Of a DNA stretch of 64,000 bases, positions 45,061 to 54,024 are shown piece by piece. Both the position numbers and the translations under genes were made by a program. The notes below the pieces were generated by a model. That model searched no databases. It was not told the DNA's origin and saw only the letters and a list, made by a program, of their open reading frames with translations. The DNA lies in assembly GCF_002998435.1 (NCBI RefSeq), contig NZ_CP027231.1, positions 2,335,001-2,399,000 of the forward strand. Reading direction: 5' to 3'. Each line of letters starts with the position of its first letter. Position 1 is the stretch's first letter. The stretch is from Bacteroides zoogleoformans. GTDB lineage: Bacteria > Bacteroidota > Bacteroidia > Bacteroidales > Bacteroidaceae.

Positions 45061-45068
45061 TACTTTTG
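45061..45068 (+). promoter_or_regulatory. -7 box of the pyrE promoter
   Basis: TACTTTTG matches TAnnTTTG, about 32 bp before the pyrE ATG. The -33 element is weak. Confidence 0.45.
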
Positions 45069-45099
45069 TACCATATTTATCATAACAGTTAGTGTTATT

Positions 45100-45738
45100 A
45101 TGAAAACTTTAGAAAGATTGTTTGCAGAAAAATTGCTGAAGATAAAAGCGATTAAACTACAGCCCGCCAATCCATTTACTTGGGCATCCGGATGGAAGTC
45201 TCCTTTTTATTGCGATAACCGCAAAACCCTTTCTTATCCTTCCCTTCGCAATTTTGTGAAAACGGAAATTACACGTCTGATTCTGGAACGCTTCGGACAG
45301 GTGGATGCCATTGCCGGTGTGGCAACGGGAGCCATCCCTCAAGGGGCATTGGTGGCCGACGCCTTGAATCTGCCATTTGTATATGTACGTTCCACTCCGA
45401 AAGATCATGGCTTGGAGAACCTGATTGAAGGTGAACTTCGCCCCGGAATGAAAGTGGTGGTGGTAGAAGACCTGATATCGACCGGTGGAAGCAGCTTGAA
45501 AGCTGTAGAAGCCATTCGTCGCGATGGATGCGAAGTTATCGGCATGGTAGCCGCCTATACTTACGGATTCCCCGTGGCCGAAAAAGCCTTTAGGGATGCC
45601 AAAGTGCCCTTGGTAACATTGACAAACTACGAAGCTGTGCTGGAGACTGCCTTGCGCACCGGTTACATCGAGGAGGAAGACGTGGAGACACTGAATGAGT
45701 GGCGCAAAGACCCTGCACATTGGGATGCCGGGAAATAA
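45100..45738 (+). CDS. pyrE: orotate phosphoribosyltransferase
   Basis: A 212-residue pyrimidine biosynthesis enzyme converting orotate and PRPP to OMP. The PRPP-binding loop is VVVVEDLISTGGSSLKAVEA, and the flexible-loop residues (RSTPKDHG) are present. The N-terminal KLLKIKAIKLQPANPFTWASG is the orotate-binding hood. It is monocistronic with its own terminator. Confidence 0.95.
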   Translation: MKTLERLFAEKLLKIKAIKLQPANPFTWASGWKSPFYCDNRKTLSYPSLRNFVKTEITRLILERFGQVDAIAGVATGAIPQGALVADALNLPFVYVRSTPKDHGLENLIEGELRPGMKVVVVEDLISTGGSSLKAVEAIRRDGCEVIGMVAAYTYGFPVAEKAFRDAKVPLVTLTNYEAVLETALRTGYIEEEDVETLNEWRKDPAHWDAGK

Positions 45739-45765
45739 ACATTGTTCTTAATAAAAATATGGCAT

Positions 45766-45818
45766 GACAAAAGAACCATTCGGAGCAATCTATGTCCGGA
45801 TAGTTCTTTTGTCTTTTT
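45766..45818 (+). terminator. terminator after pyrE
   Basis: GACAAAAGAAC (45766-45776) and GTTCTTTTGTC (45803-45813) form a perfect 11-bp stem followed by TTTTT. Confidence 0.9.
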
Positions 45819-45833
45819 AATAGAAGCGAATAT

Positions 45834-46244
45834 ATGACGAAATTTGAGAGTGGAATAAAGAATATTCAAGCTTCACAAGAGGCTGTCTATCAGAAGCTGT
45901 CTGACCTGAATAATTTGGAGAAAGTGAAAGAACGCCTGCCGGAAGACAAAATAAAGGATTTAACTTTTGATGCCGACAGCATGACTATGGAGGTGGACCC
46001 CGTAGGGAGAATCACTTTGCAGATTGTTGAGAAAGAACCTTGCAAGTGCATCAAGTTTGGAACGATTGCCTCACCTCTTCCGTTTAATCTTTGGATACAA
46101 ATTCTACCTGCCACCGCAGGCGAATGCAAAATGAAACTCACCATTGGCATAGACATCAATCCGTTTATGAAAGCCATGGTGCAGAAACCCTTGCAGGAAG
46201 GCCTTGAAAAGCTGGCCGACATGCTCTCCCTCATACCTTACTAA
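45834..46244 (+). CDS. SRPBCC-fold small protein
   Basis: A 136-residue protein of the START/SRPBCC lipid-binding superfamily by pattern: an N-terminal strand (FESGIKNIQASQEAVYQKLSD), central antiparallel strands (MTMEVDPVGRITLQIVEK) and a C-terminal long helix (MKAMVQKPLQEGLEKLADML). The ligand is unknown. It precedes argH by 27 bp and could be co-transcribed. Confidence 0.75.
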   Translation: MTKFESGIKNIQASQEAVYQKLSDLNNLEKVKERLPEDKIKDLTFDADSMTMEVDPVGRITLQIVEKEPCKCIKFGTIASPLPFNLWIQILPATAGECKMKLTIGIDINPFMKAMVQKPLQEGLEKLADMLSLIPY

Positions 46245-46270
46245 TCATTAATCGTTAAACACTAAATCAC

Positions 46271-47611
46271 GTGGCTCAGAAACTTTGGGAAAAATCAGTC
46301 CGGGTAAACAAGGATATCGAACGTTTCACGGTAGGGCGCGACCGTGAAATGGATCTTTACTTGGCAAAATACGACGTGTTGGGCTCTATGGCACATATCA
46401 CGATGCTCCAAAGCATCGGCCTTCTGACTCAAGAAGAGCTGGAGAGCTTGCTTGCCGAATTGAGAAACATATATGAAACGGCAGCGCGCGGAGAGTTTGT
46501 GATAGAGGAGGGGGTTGAAGATGTGCATTCGCAGGTAGAGCTTATGCTGACACGGAAGCTGGGTGATGTAGGAAAGAAGATTCATAGCGGACGTTCGCGC
46601 AACGACCAGGTGTTGCTCGACCTGAAACTATTTACCCGTGCAGAGTTACGAGAAATTGCGGAGGCTGTGGAGCAACTGTTTCATGTGCTGATTATGCAGA
46701 GCGAGCGTTATAAAGAGGTACTGATGCCGGGTTATACGCACCTGCAAATAGCTATGCCTTCTTCATTCGGATTGTGGTTTGGCGCCTATGCGGAAAGTCT
46801 CGTAGATGACATGCTTTTCTTGCAGGCAGCGTTTAAAATGTGCAATCGCAACCCTTTAGGTTCGGCGGCCGGTTATGGCTCTTCTTTTCCGTTGAACCGT
46901 GCCATGACTACTCGTCTTTTGGGTTTCGACTCCTTAAACTATAATGTGGTATATGCCCAGATGGGACGTGGCAAGATGGAACGTAATGTCGCTTTCGCTT
47001 TGGCAAGCATCGCCGGCACTATCTCTAAGCTGGCTTTTGACGCTTGTATGTTCAACAGCCAGAATTTTGGCTTTGTGAAGTTGCCCGACGACTGCACTAC
47101 CGGTTCCAGTATCATGCCGCATAAGAAAAACCCTGACGTTTTTGAACTGACACGTGCCAAATGCAACAAACTGCAATCCTTACCCCAACAGATCATGATG
47201 ATTGCCAATAATCTTCCTTCCGGTTACTTTCGTGATTTGCAGATTATCAAGGAGGTTTTCTTACCGGCTTTTCAGGAATTGAAGGATTGTTTGCAAATGA
47301 CAACTTATATCATGAATGAGATAAGGGTGAATGAGCACATTCTGGATGATGATAAATATCTGCTTATTTTTAGTGTGGAAGAAGTGAATCGTCTGGCACG
47401 TGAAGGCATGCCTTTCCGTGATGCTTATAAAAAAGTGGGATTAGATATCGAGGCCGGACGTTTTCTGCATGCAAAAGAAGTGTACCATACGCACGAGGGC
47501 AGTATAGGAAACCTATGTAACAAAGAAATCTCCGCATTGATGCAACAAGTTGTGGATGGTTTCGACTTTGAAACCATGAAAGACGCAGAACGGAAACTTC
47601 TTGGCAGATAG
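46271..47611 (+). CDS. argH: argininosuccinate lyase
   Basis: A 446-residue enzyme of arginine biosynthesis that splits argininosuccinate to arginine and fumarate. It starts with GTG. The fumarase-superfamily signature GSSIMPHKKNPDVFE is intact, along with HSGRSRNDQVLLDLKLF and the TxxN-type substrate loop. No other arg genes are adjacent. Two tRNA genes follow. Confidence 0.96.
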   Translation: MAQKLWEKSVRVNKDIERFTVGRDREMDLYLAKYDVLGSMAHITMLQSIGLLTQEELESLLAELRNIYETAARGEFVIEEGVEDVHSQVELMLTRKLGDVGKKIHSGRSRNDQVLLDLKLFTRAELREIAEAVEQLFHVLIMQSERYKEVLMPGYTHLQIAMPSSFGLWFGAYAESLVDDMLFLQAAFKMCNRNPLGSAAGYGSSFPLNRAMTTRLLGFDSLNYNVVYAQMGRGKMERNVAFALASIAGTISKLAFDACMFNSQNFGFVKLPDDCTTGSSIMPHKKNPDVFELTRAKCNKLQSLPQQIMMIANNLPSGYFRDLQIIKEVFLPAFQELKDCLQMTTYIMNEIRVNEHILDDDKYLLIFSVEEVNRLAREGMPFRDAYKKVGLDIEAGRFLHAKEVYHTHEGSIGNLCNKEISALMQQVVDGFDFETMKDAERKLLGR

Positions 47612-47667
47612 GCTGTCAAAACTGTTTGGTTCTTGGCTACTGAATGCAATACTTTTTATAAAATATA

Positions 47668-47699
47668 TTTGGCGGGAATGGGAAAACTGTTTATCTTTG
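47668..47699 (+). promoter_or_regulatory. promoter of the tRNA-Gly/tRNA-Leu unit
   Basis: TTTG (47668-47671) and TATCTTTG (47692-47699) with a 20-bp spacer, 16 bp before the tRNA-Gly 5' end. Confidence 0.75.
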
Positions 47700-47715
47700 C
47701 AGCCGTTCTTCCAAT

Positions 47716-47788
47716 GCGGAAATAGCTCAGTTGGTAGAGCACAACCTTGCCAAGGTTGGGGTCGCGAGTTCGAGTCTCGTTTTCCGCT
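47716..47788 (+). tRNA. tRNA-Gly (GCC)
   Basis: A 73-nt cloverleaf: acceptor GCGGAAA pairs with TTTCCGC, anticodon stem CAACC/GGTTG with loop TTGCCAA (anticodon GCC), T-loop TTCGAGT. The CCA is not encoded. Confidence 0.96.
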
Positions 47789-47815
47789 CTCTTTTCCTTT
47801 TTTTTCTGTAAGGAT

Positions 47816-47899
47816 GCTCGAATGGTGGAATGGTAGACACGAAGGACTTAAAATCCTTTGGCCATTGCGGCTGTGCGGGTTCAAGTCCCGCTTCGAGTA
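47816..47899 (+). tRNA. tRNA-Leu (UAA)
   Basis: An 84-nt class II tRNA with a long variable arm. Acceptor GCTCGAA pairs with TTCGAGT, the anticodon stem AAGGA/TCCTT has loop CTTAAAA (anticodon TAA), and the T-arm is GCGGG...CCCGC. CCA is not encoded. It lies 27 bp after tRNA-Gly. Confidence 0.96.
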
Positions 47900-47905
47900 C
47901 GATGG

Positions 47906-47940
47906 AAGCCCCGTGAGTCTTAAACTTACGGGGCTTTGTT
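47906..47940 (+). terminator. terminator of the tRNA pair (probably bidirectional)
   Basis: AAGCCCCGTGAGT and ACTTACGGGGCTT form a 13-bp stem; T-rich on the plus side. It also suits the convergent rpmH transcript. Confidence 0.8.
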
Positions 47941-48048
47941 ATTACAGGTGATGACTACACTCATAAGGGGGGTAAAAAGGAAAAGCCGCAAAAGAGGCTG
48001 TTACTTCTTTGCGACTTATTTTATCCTAATCATTTCCGGAGGGGAAGC

Positions 48049-48210
48049 TTATGCCTTTACTCCGTTGTATTCGTCAGAAACAGTCAGTTTCTTTCTGCCT
48101 TTGGCACGACGTGCGGCCAATACTCTGCGTCCATTGGCAGTTGCCATTCTCTCACGAAAACCGTGTTTGTTCTTTCTCTTTCTGTTAGAAGGTTGAAATG
48201 TTCTTTTCAT
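48049..48210 (-). CDS. rpmH: 50S ribosomal protein L34
   Basis: A 53-residue very basic protein starting [18 protein letters not shown], the universal L34 signature, continuing [15 protein letters not shown]. The start at 48210 is set by this signature; a longer frame to 48297 is spurious. It has a TATTTTTG -7 box upstream at 48255-48262. Confidence 0.97.
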   Translation of the reverse strand: MKRTFQPSNRKRKNKHGFRERMATANGRRVLAARRAKGRKKLTVSDEYNGVKA

Positions 48211-48254
48211 TACTGTATCTTGTTTTATGTTATTATTCTCACGAATTCGGGCTG

Positions 48255-48286
48255 CAAAAATAGGGACTTTTTTCAAATAAACCAAG
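48255..48286 (-). promoter_or_regulatory. rpmH promoter
   Basis: On the minus strand TTGG (48283-48286) and TATTTTTG (48255-48262) fit -33/-7 spacing of about 20 bp, 45 bp before the start. Confidence 0.55.
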
Positions 48287-48312
48287 AGATAACTCATTTT
48301 CTCTCAAAAGTT

Positions 48313-48344
48313 TTTGTGATTTCTGCCGATTTCCATTACTTTTG
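48313..48344 (+). promoter_or_regulatory. efp promoter
   Basis: TTTG (48313-48316) and TACTTTTG (48337-48344) with a 20-bp spacer, a near-ideal Bacteroides promoter, 60 bp before the ATG. It is back to back with the rpmH promoter. Confidence 0.72.
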
Positions 48345-48404
48345 CAGGCGTGAAGCAATTCCAACAAAGCAAACCATAATAATATAATAATAAAGACTAT
48401 AAGT

Positions 48405-48971
48405 ATGATTAATGCCCAAGACATTAAAATCGGAACTTGCATCCGCATGGACGGCAAGCTTTATTTCTGTATCGACTTTCTGCATGTAAAGCCGGGAAAA
48501 GGTAACACTTTTATGCGTACCAAGCTGAAAGACGTAGTGAACGGTTATGTTCTCGAACGTCGTTTCAATATCGGTGAAAAGCTGGAAGACGTACGTGTGG
48601 AGCGTCGTCCGCATCAATACCTCTATCACGATGGTGACTACTACCAGTTTATGCATCAGGAAACTTTCGAACAAATCCCTATCAGTCACAACCTCATCAA
48701 CGGTGTGGACTTCTTGCTTGAAGGCATGGTGGTAGATGTGGTATCGGATGCCACAACCGAAACCGTGCTTTATGCTGATGTGCCGGTAAAGGTTCAGCAG
48801 AAGATTACTTATACCGAACCCGGGCTGAAGGGTGACACGGCAACCAACACCTTGAAGCCTGCAACCGTAGAGTCGGGCGCAACCGTTCGTGTCCCCTTGT
48901 TCATCAACGAAGGCGAGACCATTGAAATAGACACTCGTGACGGCTCTTACGTGGGCCGCGTAAAAGCATAA
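48405..48971 (+). CDS. efp: elongation factor P
   Basis: A 188-residue protein that relieves ribosome stalling at polyproline. Three OB-like domains are seen; [15 protein letters not shown] holds the modifiable lysine tip (PGKG). The final domain ends [17 protein letters not shown], a family signature. It has a strong promoter and a terminator. Confidence 0.97.
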   Translation: MINAQDIKIGTCIRMDGKLYFCIDFLHVKPGKGNTFMRTKLKDVVNGYVLERRFNIGEKLEDVRVERRPHQYLYHDGDYYQFMHQETFEQIPISHNLINGVDFLLEGMVVDVVSDATTETVLYADVPVKVQQKITYTEPGLKGDTATNTLKPATVESGATVRVPLFINEGETIEIDTRDGSYVGRVKA

Positions 48972-48999
48972 TTTTTCTGTATAGTTTGTAACTCGCTCG

Positions 49000-49039
49000 G
49001 CAGCTTGTCCGTAACTTTTTGGGGCAGGCTGCTTTTTTT
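49000..49039 (+). terminator. terminator after efp
   Basis: GCAGCTTGTCC (49000-49010) pairs with GGGCAGGCTGC (49022-49032), using two G-U pairs, followed by seven T. Confidence 0.85.
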
Positions 49040-49104
49040 ATTGCCGAGTTTTCCATTATTGCTGGGTTTCCATTACCTTTGTCCGTGGCTAAAGAACAAA
49101 CGTT

Positions 49105-50094
49105 ATGAGATATTCAGTCATTATTCCCGTTTTCAACCGTCCGGACGAAGTGGACGAATTGCTGCAAAGCCTTGTCCGCCAAAGTTACACCGATTTTGAA
49201 GTGATTGTAGTGGAAGACGGTTCTTCTCTTCCTTGCCGGGACATCGTGGAAGAGTTCCGAGAAAAGCTGGATATACATTATTACAATAAACCCAATTCCG
49301 GCCCCGGCCAGACACGCAACTATGCCGCAGAGCGCAGTAATGGCGAGTATCTGATTATTATGGACTCCGACTGCATTCTGCCCGAAGGATATTTCATCGC
49401 AGTGGAAGAAGAATTGCTGCGAAAACCCGCCGATGCTTTCGGCGGGCCGGACCGTGCGCACCAATCCTTTACCGACATGCAGAAAGCCATAAACTACTCC
49501 ATGACTTCTTTCTTCACCACCGGCGGCATACGAGGGGGGAAAAAGAAGATGGACAAATTCTATCCCAGAAGTTTCAATATGGGAGTGCGGCGAGACGTCT
49601 ATCAAGCCTTGGGCGGTTTCTCTAAGATGCGTTTCGGTGAGGACATCGATTTCAGTATCCGCATTTTCAAGGCAGGGTATACATGCCGTCTGTTTCCCGG
49701 CGCATGGGTATATCACAAACGTCGGACGGACTTGAAGAAGTTCTTCAAACAAGTACACAACTCCGGTATTGCCCGCATCAATCTGTATAAAAAATATCCT
49801 GAATCGTTGAAGATAGTCCACTTGTTGCCGGCGGCATTCACTTTGGGCTTGGCGATACTGCTGTCGGGCGTGCCTTTCTGCTTATACAGCCTGACGCCTG
49901 TCGTTGCCTATGCTCTGTTGGTCTGTATGGATTCTACCCTTCGAAATTGCAGTCTGCGCATCGGCGTCTATTCCGTTGCCGCTTCTTTTATCCAGCTTGT
50001 CGGATACGGGACAGGCTTCTGGCGGGCCTGGTGGAACCGTTGCGTATTGGGGAGGGGAGCGTTTGAGGCTTTTAAGAAGAACTTCTATAAATAG
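49105..50094 (+). CDS. family 2 glycosyltransferase
   Basis: A 329-residue inverting GT-A enzyme. The nucleotide-sugar fold starts MRYSVIIPVFNRPDEVDELL, the DxD-like motif is DSDC, and the catalytic region includes FGGPDRAH and GFSKMRFGEDIDFSIR. The C-terminus has about two membrane helices (LLPAAFTLGLAILLSGVPFC), so it is a membrane-associated transferase. Acceptor and donor are unknown. A TACCTTTG at 49074-49081 may be its -7 box. Confidence 0.88.
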   Translation: MRYSVIIPVFNRPDEVDELLQSLVRQSYTDFEVIVVEDGSSLPCRDIVEEFREKLDIHYYNKPNSGPGQTRNYAAERSNGEYLIIMDSDCILPEGYFIAVEEELLRKPADAFGGPDRAHQSFTDMQKAINYSMTSFFTTGGIRGGKKKMDKFYPRSFNMGVRRDVYQALGGFSKMRFGEDIDFSIRIFKAGYTCRLFPGAWVYHKRRTDLKKFFKQVHNSGIARINLYKKYPESLKIVHLLPAAFTLGLAILLSGVPFCLYSLTPVVAYALLVCMDSTLRNCSLRIGVYSVAASFIQLVGYGTGFWRAWWNRCVLGRGAFEAFKKNFYK

Positions 50095-50129
50095 TCATGA
50101 CAAAGTGGCGGAGAAGATAAGCATACGGT

Positions 50130-50816
50130 ATGAATAAGCTGAATATCAATCAGTGGGCCGAAGAGGATCGCCCACGGGAAAAAATGATGCAGAAAGGGGC
50201 GGAGGCGCTGAGTGACGCCGAACTGCTGGCCATCCTCATCGGATCGGGCAATACGGAAGAAAGTGCCGTGGCTCTGATGCAGCGGGTACTTGCCGGTTGC
50301 GGCAATGACCTGAATCGGCTGAGTAAATGGGAAGTGCATGACTTTGCCCGCTTCAAAGGTTTGGGGCCTGCCAAAAGCATCACTGTAATGGCTGCCCTTG
50401 AGCTGGGTAAACGGCGCAAATTGCAGGAGTGTTCCGAACGCGCCGTCATCCGTTCATCGGCAGATGTCTATGAGCTGTTCCATCCTTTGCTATGCGACCT
50501 TGCCACCGAGGAGTTTTGGGTATTGCTTCTGAATCAGGCTTCCAAAGTGATAGACAAGGTGCGCATCAGTCGCGGAGGCATCGATCAAACGACTGCCGAC
50601 GTACGAACCATCCTACGCGAAGCCTTGTTGCGGCGTGCCACGCAGATTATCCTCGTCCATAATCACCCTTCGGGCAATACACGCCCCAGCATGGACGATA
50701 AGCGCCTGACGGAACAAGTGAAAAAAGGCGCGCAGACCATGAACATACATCTGGCCGACCATGTAGTTGTTACGGATGGTCATTATTACAGTTTCAGTGA
50801 CGAGGGGATGCTGTAA
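50130..50816 (+). CDS. radC: RadC-family JAB-domain protein
   Basis: A 228-residue protein. An N-terminal helix-hairpin-helix-like domain (GPAKSITVMAALELGKRRK) precedes a C-terminal JAMM metalloprotease-type fold with HNHPSG and SMDDKRLTEQ, supplying the metal-binding His and Asp. Despite the name, a role in DNA repair is not proven. It starts 35 bp after the glycosyltransferase gene. Confidence 0.93.
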   Translation: MNKLNINQWAEEDRPREKMMQKGAEALSDAELLAILIGSGNTEESAVALMQRVLAGCGNDLNRLSKWEVHDFARFKGLGPAKSITVMAALELGKRRKLQECSERAVIRSSADVYELFHPLLCDLATEEFWVLLLNQASKVIDKVRISRGGIDQTTADVRTILREALLRRATQIILVHNHPSGNTRPSMDDKRLTEQVKKGAQTMNIHLADHVVVTDGHYYSFSDEGML

Positions 50817-50840
50817 CCTCCGTCTTCTTTCAGCAGGGCG

Positions 50841-51971
50841 TCATGCCTTCAATTCCTTCTGTAACCACACTTTCATCACCGGATCCGGGATTATGACGCG
50901 GCGCTTTTCTATTTCTATAAGTTCCTTTTTAATCAATGCCCTTTTCACGATACTGACATTTGCTGACGAGCCAAGTTGATATTTCTGCAAAATCTCTTGT
51001 GTGGTAAACTCACTATGAACACCATCAATAAGGGCTTTTAAGAAGTTCATCTGATAAGTCGTAAGGCTTTCTGTCTGTTTTTCAAACAACGGTGTGTTTT
51101 GGTCAATAATATCCTGATATGCCATCTCGAAGTCATGCTCTGTGGCGATTTTGTCCGTATGCACCCACACCAACCACGACAACTGCTGCACATACGAAGA
51201 ATGGTTGTCTACCCTTTGGCATATCTTTTCGGCTAATTCTCTTGAAATCCGTTTACCTGTAGCTGCGAAGCGGGCGCAGATGTAATCAATCCAATCTGAA
51301 GTTCCGATTTTGGGCAAATAAATGGCGTCACCGAATTTATAAAACGGAAGGCTCTTCTTTTCAAAAAGCTCATTCATCAAGTGTTTCTTACTGCCGAACA
51401 AACAATAAGATACCGACTTTTGTAGTTGCCATACAGAACGTAACCGCTTCTGAAAAGTCTTCGAATCCTTGAATTCGGCAATCTGTTGGAATTCATCGAT
51501 GCATACGACAATTTTACAACCTTTTTTTTGCGCTATCTTTTCGGGGAGTTGCAGAATCTCATCAATATCGTCGCTCTTGGGATTCATCTCAAGTGAAATG
51601 GAGAAATCCGTCATCGGATCAGTGCCTATTGATATTTTGGGGCTGATACGCGAAAGGAATAACCTGACATTTTCAAGCCACTCATCCAATTTAGAAGATG
51701 TTTGTTTAAGAACGGCGGCCGCAAATGCGTCATAGAAATCTCTGTCGCTGCGACACGGGAATATATCAAGATACACAACCTTCAATTTGTCGGATTGTGC
51801 CAAGCGGCACGCTTTCTGCACTAAAGAAGTCTTACCCCAGCGGCGAGGAGAAATCAGCACCGTATTTATGCCGTGCTGAAAATTCAATAATAGACGTTCC
51901 GTTTCTTTCTCCCGATCGGTAAAATTATCGCCCGATGTCGCAATACCGAATATAAAAGGCTTATTCTCCAT
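50841..51971 (-). CDS. AAA/STAND-type ATPase with C-terminal winged helix
   Basis: A 376-residue P-loop ATPase of the archaeal-ATPase-like (ATPase_2) group. Walker A is SPRRWGKTSL, an atypical start but with GKT; Walker B is IVVCIDEFQQI. The C-terminus looks like a winged-helix DNA-binding domain (LKALIDGVHSEFTTQEILQKY). Such genes are widespread single-gene accessory elements in Bacteroides. A TAACA/TGTTA dyad sits just upstream (52018-52045). Its function is unknown. Confidence 0.82.
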   Translation of the reverse strand: MENKPFIFGIATSGDNFTDREKETERLLLNFQHGINTVLISPRRWGKTSLVQKACRLAQSDKLKVVYLDIFPCRSDRDFYDAFAAAVLKQTSSKLDEWLENVRLFLSRISPKISIGTDPMTDFSISLEMNPKSDDIDEILQLPEKIAQKKGCKIVVCIDEFQQIAEFKDSKTFQKRLRSVWQLQKSVSYCLFGSKKHLMNELFEKKSLPFYKFGDAIYLPKIGTSDWIDYICARFAATGKRISRELAEKICQRVDNHSSYVQQLSWLVWVHTDKIATEHDFEMAYQDIIDQNTPLFEKQTESLTTYQMNFLKALIDGVHSEFTTQEILQKYQLGSSANVSIVKRALIKKELIEIEKRRVIIPDPVMKVWLQKELKA

Positions 51972-52014
51972 AAATCTCCAGATATTATTCTGATGTAAAG
52001 GTAGACAATATTTT

Positions 52015-52048
52015 TATTAGTAACAATGTTATTACTAATAAATTTGTT
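52015..52048. promoter_or_regulatory. dyad upstream of the ATPase gene
   Basis: TTATTAGTAAC and GTTATTACTAATAA face each other around AAT, with a further GTTAC downstream. It could be an operator for autoregulation. The spacing is imperfect. Confidence 0.4.
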
Positions 52049-52053
52049 ACAAC

Positions 52054-52090
52054 ATGAATTCTAAAGAAAGCCCAGGTTTTTAGAATTCAT
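52054..52090. repeat. 12-bp perfect inverted repeat
   Basis: ATGAATTCTAAA (52054-52065) and TTTAGAATTCAT (52079-52090) form a perfect 12-bp hairpin with a 13-nt loop, in the gene-free 52000-52508 stretch. Confidence 0.6.
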
Positions 52091-52322
52091 TGAGGTGTGG
52101 TTTCGGTAAGAGAAACTGGTGGATTCTAATAGGGAGAATACTTTTCTCCTTATAAGCGAACTTACCGTTATTTGATCTGCTTGGGGTGGCTATCCTTAAG
52201 CTAAATCAATCCTATGATATGTAAACTTATTGCGCCGAAATCAGTATTACAAGATGGGAGTACATTCGAACATTCAATATTTTTCCGGAATCAAAAGTCT
52301 GCTTTCTTTGCATGTACGGTGG

Positions 52323-52388
52323 TGTAGGAGGTCGGTAAATGCGAAAGTAGGAGGCAAATGCCTTTTATGCTTAGCATTTACCTCCTAC
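52323..52388 (-). terminator. hairpin downstream of susD1 (probable terminator or processing site)
   Basis: GTAGGAGGCAAATGC (52347-52361) pairs with GCATTTACCTCCTAC (52374-52388), 14 of 15 matching. The left arm is also repeated at 52323-52341 (GTAGGAGG...TAAATGC). It lies 120-190 bp after the susD stop. No strong T-run is present. Confidence 0.5.
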
Positions 52389-52508
52389 CCGATTTAGGCA
52401 TTATGACACCCTCTGACTTTGTTTTAGGGGTATCTCTGTTTTACTATGTTTGTTCACTATATACGTAAACAACATTCATAATCGGAATCATTCTACATAC
52501 GTTTCGAT

Positions 52509-53999
52509 TTATTCATTCTGGTCTTTCTCTGTGATTAGCTTGTTCTCCTGCATCTCCCTCAAAGGAATCTGATATACCCAATTCTTCTCCTGTGCAGGTA
52601 CAGTCAACTTATAACCGGCCAAATGGTTGTTCCCCTCATAATTGCGATCAATTCCTTTGTTCAAGCGTTTCAGGTCGAAATAGGAGAAACCTTCTCCCCA
52701 AAGTTCGATACGACGTTGCAAATAAACATCTTCCACAGTTACGGTAGACATGTCCCAGCTCGGTTGACGATTAGCCATCAGTATTTTTAACACTTCAGCA
52801 GCCTTTGCTCCTTGATTAAGATGCGCATACGCTTCGGCCTCAATCAACACCATCTCTGCCGCACGCATATACATGTAATCCATTGTCCAAGCACCGTCTG
52901 TTCCGAACTTCAAGTTCGCATAAGGTTTCCTAGATCCCACTGTCGGGTTCTTGGCATTGCCTTCAGCACCGTTAAACAAACTTTTTCGATAATCGTCACT
53001 GGCAATCGACTCATAAAGTTTTTTATCAATCAAGCGAGTGGAATATCCTAAGCCACCATAACCGGGAGCTAAAGCTGATATGTGAGAGAAGAAGGAAGCA
53101 TAAGTCGTGGTGGTTTCCGTAGTATGATCAAATCCCCACATCCACTCTTCATTGGAAATATCCATAAAGCCATCATGCAAGCCGGTTTTTCCCATAATAG
53201 CATAGCCGTCACGTGCTTTATTTGCTGCCTCTGCGGCCTTTTGCCATTGTTGGCTCAACAAATAATAACGCGCCAACAAACCATTTGCCACATTCACATC
53301 TATATAGTTTTTATTGGGGCGTTCATAACCGGCCAAGTTTTCTACAGCAGCAGTCAAGTCTTTTTCTATTTGTTCATAGACAGCCCCCAATGTATTACGT
53401 CCCTTCGAAGCAGTGATTTCCTCTTCCGTTTTCCCATCTGCAGTCGTATATATCAAAGGAACACCTTTTGCCGTATTGTTGACGGCTCCATTGGCATCTA
53501 CAGGAAATTGATACAGTTGAATCAGGTAGTAGTAAGCCATGCCTCTGATAGCCTTGGCTTGTCCCAATAGGGATTTTTGGGCAGCAGTTTCACCCCCATT
53601 CGGATAGAGGGAGATAACTTCATTTGCCTTTGCAACCAGTGTGTAAAGACAAAGCCAATCCACTGAAGTGCGGCGATAGTTATACATTCTGTTGTCATGT
53701 TGATAGTCAAATCTGAACCAGTGACCGGCCGATAGCGCAATATCTTGTCCCATCATATCCGTGCTATGTAGTATTGACATGATTCCGAAGTCATCGTGAG
53801 CTCCTGTCCCTGCCATGTCAAAAGTAACCATCCAAGACCACATTCCATTCAGAAACACGTCCGGATTATTTCCGGCTGCCTCGGAAGCTGCCTGTGCATC
53901 CAACTCGGCAGTATATTCCGTATCAAGGAATGATTCGCTGCACGAGCCAAATCCCACTATGGCAAGCAGCCCAACTACAATATATCTTGTTATTTTCAT
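52509..53999 (-). CDS. SusD/RagB-family lipoprotein (operon 1)
   Basis: A 496-residue surface lipoprotein partner of the adjacent intact SusC. Lipobox FGSC (Cys20) is followed by SESFLDT. SusD features include RGMAYYYLIQLYQFP, the glycan-lid segments, and the C-terminal MRAAEMVLIEAEAYAHLNQG and RRIELWGEGFSYFDLKRLNKG. It begins 25 bp after the susC stop. It would be expressed in the orientation seen in this window, when the promoter faces this operon. Confidence 0.95.
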   Translation of the reverse strand: MKITRYIVVGLLAIVGFGSCSESFLDTEYTAELDAQAASEAAGNNPDVFLNGMWSWMVTFDMAGTGAHDDFGIMSILHSTDMMGQDIALSAGHWFRFDYQHDNRMYNYRRTSVDWLCLYTLVAKANEVISLYPNGGETAAQKSLLGQAKAIRGMAYYYLIQLYQFPVDANGAVNNTAKGVPLIYTTADGKTEEEITASKGRNTLGAVYEQIEKDLTAAVENLAGYERPNKNYIDVNVANGLLARYYLLSQQWQKAAEAANKARDGYAIMGKTGLHDGFMDISNEEWMWGFDHTTETTTTYASFFSHISALAPGYGGLGYSTRLIDKKLYESIASDDYRKSLFNGAEGNAKNPTVGSRKPYANLKFGTDGAWTMDYMYMRAAEMVLIEAEAYAHLNQGAKAAEVLKILMANRQPSWDMSTVTVEDVYLQRRIELWGEGFSYFDLKRLNKGIDRNYEGNNHLAGYKLTVPAQEKNWVYQIPLREMQENKLITEKDQNE

Positions 54000-54024
54000 A
54001 CGTTTTTATTTTTATATGTGTGAA

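Noticed and set aside
50130..50816. RadC as part of a mobile element
   Set aside because: It sits in a conserved housekeeping stretch with no mobile neighbours.
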